NCBI RefSeq assembly: GCF_006540305.1
Contig: NZ_BJOR01000001.1
Location: forward strand, 3,968,001 to 4,032,000
Length of the DNA: 64,000 nt
Reading direction: 5' to 3'
DNA from: Streptomyces sp. 6-11-2
GTDB lineage: Bacteria; Actinomycetota; Actinomycetes; Streptomycetales; Streptomycetaceae
Program-made: the position numbers and the translations under genes
Shown here: piece after piece, positions 59,554-64,000 of the stretch
How positions within the stretch are numbered: the first letter of the stretch is position 1
Layout: each line of letters opens with the position of its first letter
The notes under the pieces: generated by a model
Database searches by the model: none
The model's input: only the letters and a program-made list of their open reading frames with translations
What the model was told of the DNA's origin: nothing

Positions 59554-59758
59554 TGCCAAGGCATGGGTCGGTGGGAACACAACGGACCTCGTGGTGCGAG
59601 CGTGACACGGACGCGATCACGCAGCGGGGCCGGTTCGGTGACCAGAACGCTGACTTGCCGGAGCAAGCGAGTGACCGCGCTCAACTCACCCCTTTCGAGA
59701 GTCGATGCCAGTGAAGGCAACTTGGCCCTTGATCCGTTTTCACCGAAGGGGAGCGTGA

Positions 59759-61057
59759 ATGCGCAGAGCGATCTCAGCAGCGAACGCCGTATGCCTGCTG
59801 CTCGGTCTGCTTACTCTGGCCACACCGCAAGCCGGCGCCCAAACTGGACCCCCTGCGGCAGCAGAGCACCAACGATCGGCACAGCAAAGGATCGCGTCCC
59901 TTCGCACCCGGCTTGCCGGGCACGCCCCCGTTTCCCTTCCGGCCAGGACACCAGCCCGGGTCACCAGCCGAGCGCTGAAGGTGACCGTGCGCACCTGCAA
60001 CGCGAGTGACCTGATCGTGGCGATCAACGCGGTCAACGCGTCCGGCGGCACTGTGAACCTCCGTCGCGGCTGCACCTACACACTGACCAGCCCGGACAAC
60101 GACAGCAACGCTCTGCCGGTCATCGTCAACACCGTCACTATCAATGGCAACGGTGACACCATCGAGCGCGCCGCAACTGCCCCGAAATTCCGTATCTTCG
60201 AGGTCGCCGCGCCCGCCGACTTCACCCTCAATAATCTGACCGTGCGCAACGGATACATCGGCAACCTCGGCGGCAGCGTAGGCGGCGGCATCCGGGTCGC
60301 CAGTGGCAGGTTGACCACCAACCACACCCGGATCACCGGCAGCATTGCCGACATCGCCGGCGGCGGGGTCTACCTGGACAACTCAAGCGTGGGCAGATTC
60401 AAGGCCACGACCATCGACGGCAACATCGCAGCCGGGTTCGGCGGCGGCCTGTACCTGGAATCCAGCGCCACCGCGACGCTGACCAGCAGCTCGGTCAACG
60501 GCAACCGCACCACCGCCGGCGATGGCGGCGGCCTGTACCTGGAACCCAGCGCCACTGTGAAGCTGACCAGGTGCTCGGTCACCGGCAACACGTCCACCCT
60601 CGCCATCGGCGGTGGTATCGCGAACGAGGGTGGCGCGGTGATCGCGAACCGCACACGCATCACGAACAACACCGCCGTACAGGGGGGCGGGATCTTCAAT
60701 ACCGGCGGCACCGGCTTCACCCTGATCAGCAGCCCGGTCATCGGCAACACCGCCAGCGGTTCCGGCGCCGTCGGGGGTGGCATCTACAGCGGTGGTCCGC
60801 TGAAGCTCAACAGCAGCCCGGTCGAGAACAACACCGCAACCGGGACCAACGCCCGTGGCGGTGGCATCTTCAACGGTGGGACCGCGACGCTTCGCAAGAG
60901 CCGGGTGGTCAGAAACCGTGCTCTTGGCACCGGGGCTCAGGGCGGTGGCATCTTCAACGGTGGCACCGTCACTCTCATCGCCAGCTCCGTAGCGGCGAAC
61001 ATCCCCAACCAGTGCGCACCACCCGGATCCGTGCCAGGGTGCCGGCGGCGCGGGTGA
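59759..61057 (+). CDS. Secreted right-handed beta-helix protein
   Basis: A 432-residue protein from ATG 59759 (AAGGGGAGCG upstream). A signal peptide (ISAANAVCLLLGLLTLATPQ, A-G-A) precedes a beta-helix from about residue 95 on, with repeated G-G-G-[IVL] turns: SVGGGIRVASGRLTTNHTRI, AGGGVYLDNSSVGR, GGGLYLESSATATLTSSSV, AVGGGIYSGGPLKLNSSPV and AQGGGIFNGGTVTL. The end CAPPGSVPGC is usual for this family. Beta-helix repeats resemble polymorphic surface or polysaccharide-active proteins; no lyase motif is seen. Its last codons lie against an IS1380 remnant, so the true 3' end may be altered by a few residues. Confidence 0.85.
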   Translation: MRRAISAANAVCLLLGLLTLATPQAGAQTGPPAAAEHQRSAQQRIASLRTRLAGHAPVSLPARTPARVTSRALKVTVRTCNASDLIVAINAVNASGGTVNLRRGCTYTLTSPDNDSNALPVIVNTVTINGNGDTIERAATAPKFRIFEVAAPADFTLNNLTVRNGYIGNLGGSVGGGIRVASGRLTTNHTRITGSIADIAGGGVYLDNSSVGRFKATTIDGNIAAGFGGGLYLESSATATLTSSSVNGNRTTAGDGGGLYLEPSATVKLTRCSVTGNTSTLAIGGGIANEGGAVIANRTRITNNTAVQGGGIFNTGGTGFTLISSPVIGNTASGSGAVGGGIYSGGPLKLNSSPVENNTATGTNARGGGIFNGGTATLRKSRVVRNRALGTGAQGGGIFNGGTVTLIASSVAANIPNQCAPPGSVPGCRRRG

Positions 61058-61170
61058 GGTTGTGTGCGAGGGCGGCGAGGGCGAGCCAGGCGGCGTTCGG
61101 CTGGAAGGGCCCGGAGAGGGCGAGCGCGCGGTCGGCGTCGGGCTCGTCGCGTTGGGACACATATGAAAGC
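61021..61170 (-). mobile_element. IS1380-family transposase C-terminal fragment
   Basis: The minus strand encodes SQRDEPDADRALALSGPFQP then NAAWLALAALAHNLTRAAGT, the C-terminal signature of IS1380-type transposases (W-L-x-x-A-A-x-A-H-N-L-x-R). The catalytic DDE part is missing and no intact inverted repeats were found. The hairpin just beyond is probably part of the same insertion. Confidence 0.65.
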
Positions 61171-61229
61171 CCGCGCGCTGATCGGCTCGCCGCCTGCTGA
61201 GAGGCGACCGCCGTCACATGCTGCCGTCG

Positions 61230-61263
61230 AAACGGCCCGGACCATGATCGGTCCGGGCCGTTT
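61230..61263. terminator. 14-bp perfect hairpin with T-tract
   Basis: AAACGGCCCGGACC (61230-61243) pairs with GGTCCGGGCCGTTT (61250-61263), loop ATGATC. It can act on both strands between the beta-helix gene and the DUF6461 gene. Confidence 0.85.
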
Positions 61264-61380
61264 GTGCTGATGCGCTGGTGTACGCCCCCGTCCGGCGTCA
61301 TCGATGTCAGCCATGGATGTCACAGGCCTTCTGATCCGTAGCTCGATGGTTTGAAGGTGAGGTCTTCCCTCTCTCGTGTG

Positions 61381-62112
61381 TCAGAGCTGATCTCGTCGCA
61401 GCCGTACGTGTGTCCCCTCGCCGTGCGCGTCCGTGACGTCGATGGTGATGCCCTGCCACTCCTCGACGGGTTCCTCCGGGACTTCCCCCACCTGATACTC
61501 GGCCTCCGCCAGTAGCTCCTCGGTCACCCGTACACCTGTGAGGCGCTCTGTCAGCGCCAGGACCGCTGCCTTCCTGTCGACATCGGGATCTTCGTCCCCC
61601 GACGGGTTGAGGCCGACCTCCAGCATCAGAGGATTGAGCGCATCGGGAGTGCTGCCGGTCCTGTCTGCGGGCCACTCGAAAGTGGTCCGCAACTCGCCCT
61701 CTTCGTACCAGTGGAAGAAGTGCATGGGCTTCCCCCCGTTGCTCGAATGCGAGACAGCACGCGTCCCGGCGGAGAGTGCCTCCATGAGGCGCGGGCGCGT
61801 GCCCAGATCGCCTCCGAACTCCAGAGCGAGAGTCCAGTTCCCTCCCTCGCCCTGCGCGGTGAACGCTCCTGCGAGGAAGGCTTCGGGCCACTCCTCGTAC
61901 CCGTCCAAGAACTCCTGTTGTGCTTCGATGAGTTCGTTGAGTCCCTGACACGCACCTCGCGGCTCGGCCCCCACGATCCGGAACAACTCCGAAGGTGAGA
62001 CTCCCCGGACCAGCGTCAGGGAGTACCCGACCTCCAATCCATGGGCGAACGGCGAGGACGAGGAACGTATCCAGCCGTAATCGGCTGCGGTGGCGGAAGT
62101 CATGCGGCGCAT
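61381..62112 (-). CDS. DUF6461-like protein
   Basis: A 243-residue protein. ATG 62112 or 62103 are both possible; neither has a good ribosome site, and the frame stays open far upstream through repeat debris, so the start is uncertain. The domain begins DYGWIRSSSSPFAHGLEVGY, SLTLVRGVSPSELFRIVGAE, then ALEFGGDLGTRPRLMEALSA and FFHWYEEGELRTTFEWPADR. This resembles DUF6461 proteins, frequent near mobile DNA in Actinobacteria and sometimes seen as immunity-like proteins; that role is only a guess. GC content looks slightly below that of neighbours. Confidence 0.6.
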   Translation of the reverse strand: MRRMTSATAADYGWIRSSSSPFAHGLEVGYSLTLVRGVSPSELFRIVGAEPRGACQGLNELIEAQQEFLDGYEEWPEAFLAGAFTAQGEGGNWTLALEFGGDLGTRPRLMEALSAGTRAVSHSSNGGKPMHFFHWYEEGELRTTFEWPADRTGSTPDALNPLMLEVGLNPSGDEDPDVDRKAAVLALTERLTGVRVTEELLAEAEYQVGEVPEEPVEEWQGITIDVTDAHGEGTHVRLRRDQL

Positions 62113-62186
62113 TCTGCCAGCGCCCACTGACACCGGAGTGCGCTGTTCTGAACCGCTCCGGGGCGTGCTTCGGACAGGCACAAAGA

Positions 62187-62245
62187 CGCCCACCGGACAC
62201 CTTGTTGACCGCGGCTGACCCTCGTATCCGGCGCGGCTGGGGCAC
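62187..62245 (+). repeat. Dispersed 60-nt repeat, copy 2
   Basis: Diverged direct copy of 57051-57110, sharing GACCGCGGCTGACC and the segment TCCGGC-CGGCTG-GGCAC. It lies just upstream of the DUF6461 gene. Confidence 0.6.
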
Positions 62246-62454
62246 TCAGGGGCGGGCCGGCTGCCGCCCTCGTTCTCCGGGTCGACGTTCTCCGGCAGTC
62301 CCAACACGGAGGCCCGTACGTCCGGCCGGGTCTCCTGCTCCGCTGCCTTGAAGAGTTCTTCCATTGGACATCTGCTGCTTTGAAGAGTTCTTCCCGTAGA
62401 CATCAGGCCCGGTTTCCATCTCCGGAAGCCGGGGTCTGACCCGGCATTTCTCTG

Positions 62455-62497
62455 TCGGGGCGGCGGGATGTGAACCCACGACCCCTTCGTCCCGAAG
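62455..62497 (-). repeat. 3'-half fragment of tRNA-Pro(CGG), likely old attachment site
   Basis: The minus strand reads from the anticodon loop TTCGGGA (anticodon CGG) through CGAAG, GGGGTCGTGGGTTCACATCCC and the acceptor strand CGCCCCGA. This is the 3' half of a tRNA-Pro(CGG) with small changes. The 5' side GGTCGC cannot pair with CGAAG and no D-arm follows, so it is not a functional tRNA. Confidence 0.65.
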
Positions 62498-62753
62498 CGA
62501 CCTGGGTGGGCACACGGCCTTGGACTGCTGTTCCTCTGACCTTCTGCGTTGGTCCGCACGTGTCCACGCACCTTCTTGATCACCACACACCGGTCACCGC
62601 CGCGTACGCACGTGACGTGACGTGACGTGAGTGGAGCCGGTGCCCGACACGGCGAAGGGCCGGCCCCTACGACGAAGCGCGCCCTCCGTCGGTCTTCGCA
62701 GCGAACCGATCTGACTGATCGCAAGACTGGATCGAGACCAAGTAAAGGACCGT

Positions 62754-64000
62754 ATGAGACCAGCAAGAAGCACCGTGGTGGCCACCGCCGTAGTGATGGC
62801 GGCCGTGGGTGGCCTGCTCACGGCCTCCGCCTCCGCCTCCGCCGCGACGAGTTGCACCTCCCCTGTCTTCAAGCGGGAGTTCTTCGCGAACACCGCCTTC
62901 TCGGGCACGCCGAAGAAGACGGACTGCGACAGCGCCATCAATGAGTCCTGGCCGGGCGCACCGGCCAAGGGGCTGCCCAAGGACAACTTCGGTGTGCGCT
63001 GGACCGTCACCCGTGACTTCGGCTCCGGGGGACCCTTCGCCTTCTCCGCCGAAGCTCGCGGCGGCATCCGCGTTTACCTCGACGGCGTCCGCAAGGTCAA
63101 CCTGTGGAAGAAGGTTTCCAAGGCGCAGAAGCAGACCGTCAACGTCACCATCCCCAAGGGCAAGCACGCCCTGCGGATCGACTTTGTGAACTGGACCGGC
63201 CCGGCGAACGCCAAGTTCACCTACACTCCGCGCACCGCGGCCGGCGTCGACAAGGTCAAGCCCCTCGCCCCCTCCAGCCCCGTCGTCACGTACGACAAGG
63301 CCACGGGCAAGGCAAAGATCACCTGGTCGAAGAACAAGGAGATGGATCTCGCCGGCTACCGCGTCTACCGGCGCCTTCAGGGCCAGTCCTTCCCTTCCAA
63401 GCCTCTCGCCACCACGGCCTCCACCTCGTACACCGACATTCCACCTGCCACCGGCAGTACGTACGACTACCAGGTCCGCGCCTACGACAAGGCGGGCAAC
63501 GAGTCGCCGGGCAGCGCCCTCAAGAGCGTCGTCACCGTCGACAAGACCCCGCCCGCGCGTGTGGCGGCGACAGTCGCCATGGGAACCGACCGGGCCCGGG
63601 AAAGCTATGTCGTCAGCTGGAAACCCGTTGCTGATGCCTCCCGTTACCGGGTACTTCATCACCTGTTCGTAGACGGACACTGGGAGCCGTGGTCCGAAGT
63701 CGCCACAACGACCGGCACCTCGGTCACCGACTACGTACCTGCCACGGGCGCCCCCGTGTGGTATCGCGTCGAGGCCTATGACGCCGCCGGAAACGTCGCA
63801 CCCGCCCAAACCGGCGATGAGGTCAGCATCAACGCCTACTGGGCCCCCCGGGCAACCGACGTCACCGTCTCCTACCAGGGCGACAACCACGCACTCCTGC
63901 AGTGGACCCTGCCCAAGGACACCTTCGCTCTCTGGTGGGACGAAGTCCGCCTTCTGCGCAGCGTCGGCACCCCGTCGTCGGAGGAGACGACGCCACCGCA
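62754..64000 (+). CDS. Secreted fibronectin type III repeat protein, 5' part
   Basis: The gene starts at ATG 62754 (AAAGGACC upstream) and runs out of the window; 415 codons are visible. A signal peptide (STVVATAVVMAAVGGLLTAS, then A-S-A-S-A-A) precedes a PA14-like domain (FKREFFANTAFSGTPKKTDC; GGIRVYLDGVRKVNLWKKVS). Three Fn3 domains follow: LAPSSPVVTYDKATGKAKIT with YDYQVRAYDKAGNESPGS; ARVAATVAMGTD... with WYRVEAYDAAGNVAP; and the beginning of a third (RATDVTVSYQGDNHALLQWT). Such modules usually flank an enzymatic or adhesive part, which would lie beyond the window. Confidence 0.9.
   Translation, partial: MRPARSTVVATAVVMAAVGGLLTASASASAATSCTSPVFKREFFANTAFSGTPKKTDCDSAINESWPGAPAKGLPKDNFGVRWTVTRDFGSGGPFAFSAEARGGIRVYLDGVRKVNLWKKVSKAQKQTVNVTIPKGKHALRIDFVNWTGPANAKFTYTPRTAAGVDKVKPLAPSSPVVTYDKATGKAKITWSKNKEMDLAGYRVYRRLQGQSFPSKPLATTASTSYTDIPPATGSTYDYQVRAYDKAGNESPGSALKSVVTVDKTPPARVAATVAMGTDRARESYVVSWKPVADASRYRVLHHLFVDGHWEPWSEVATTTGTSVTDYVPATGAPVWYRVEAYDAAGNVAPAQTGDEVSINAYWAPRATDVTVSYQGDNHALLQWTLPKDTFALWWDEVRLLRSVGTPSSEETTPP

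Larger units (their letters stand above)
62113..62753. other. 640-bp debris region between DUF6461 and the Fn3-protein gene
   Basis: It holds the repeat copy 2, a 14-nt direct repeat TGAAGAGTTCTTCC (62349-62362, 62381-62394), a tRNA-Pro 3' fragment and then the promoter of the last gene. A minus-strand frame from 62364 (MEELFKAAEQETRPDVRAS) is protein-like for about 35 residues and may be the start of a broken gene fused by deletion to the frame of the DUF6461 gene. Confidence 0.45.

Noticed and set aside
62455..62497. Functional tRNA-Pro gene
   Set aside because: The sequence 5' of the anticodon loop cannot pair with the anticodon stem and no D-arm follows.

Overview
The window is about 64 kb of very GC-rich actinobacterial chromosome. 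GTG and TTG starts, Shine-Dalgarno motifs of the GGAGG type, DUF397/XRE pairs, ABC sugar importers lacking their own ATPase, and above all an AfsK/AfsR/AfsS cluster followed by fbiC all point to Streptomyces. Gene order around afsK-afsS-afsR-fbiC and the later carboxypeptidase region resembles the S. coelicolor chromosome from memory of that genome; no search was run and the species is not named.

Layout. 0-7 kb: end of an acetyltransferase gene, a PdxH-like flavoprotein, a secreted purple-acid-type phosphatase, a DUF916-like cell-surface protein, a HupE/UreJ-like membrane protein with a PHO-box-like array upstream, and a lipoprotein followed by a 16-nt minisatellite. 7-15.3 kb: the regulatory core, with a TetR regulator, a VOC-fold protein in the position of the AfsK inhibitor KbpA, the Ser/Thr kinase AfsK, a secreted unknown, and AfsS and AfsR on the opposite strand. 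AfsK phosphorylates AfsR, which activates afsS (family knowledge); an 11-nt direct repeat of PHO/AfsR type sits just upstream of afsS. 15.5-20.3 kb: a PHP-fold phosphoesterase, the F420 biosynthesis enzyme FbiC, and an L,D-transpeptidase-like protein that has lost its catalytic cysteine.

20.3-27.3 kb: two WhiJ/AbaA-like modules (XRE-DUF5753 regulator plus DUF397, one with an HATPase), a winged-helix-like protein, small genes, a degenerate ADP-ribosylglycohydrolase, a symporter remnant and a GOLPH3-family protein. 27.5-36 kb: a D-Ala-D-Ala carboxypeptidase with a long acidic cytoplasmic tail, a polytopic membrane protein, glutathione peroxidase, an ArsR-type regulator divergent from an MFS exporter with a clear operator, and small secreted or membrane proteins. 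36-43 kb: a sugar ABC importer (two permeases and a lipoprotein) with a LacI regulator, divergent from a glycogen-debranching-like glycosidase across a LacI-type operator. 43-46 kb: a SigE-family sigma factor sandwiched between two proteins carrying the same, nearly DNA-identical extracellular domain.

46-55.3 kb: RraA-like aldolase and divergent D-2-hydroxyacid dehydrogenase, a MITE-like element beside a decayed gene, questin oxidase-like and ferritin-like proteins, a secreted beta-propeller/Ig protein, and an NfeD-flotillin operon. 55.4-62.7 kb is an accessory patch of relics: a cytoplasmic phage-type amidase, two tRNA 3'-half fragments (Arg-CCT and Pro-CGG) that look like old attachment sites, a frameshifted VapC-like remnant, an IS1380 transposase fragment, a dispersed 60-nt repeat, a beta-helix protein and a DUF6461 protein. 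The window ends inside a secreted fibronectin-type-III protein.
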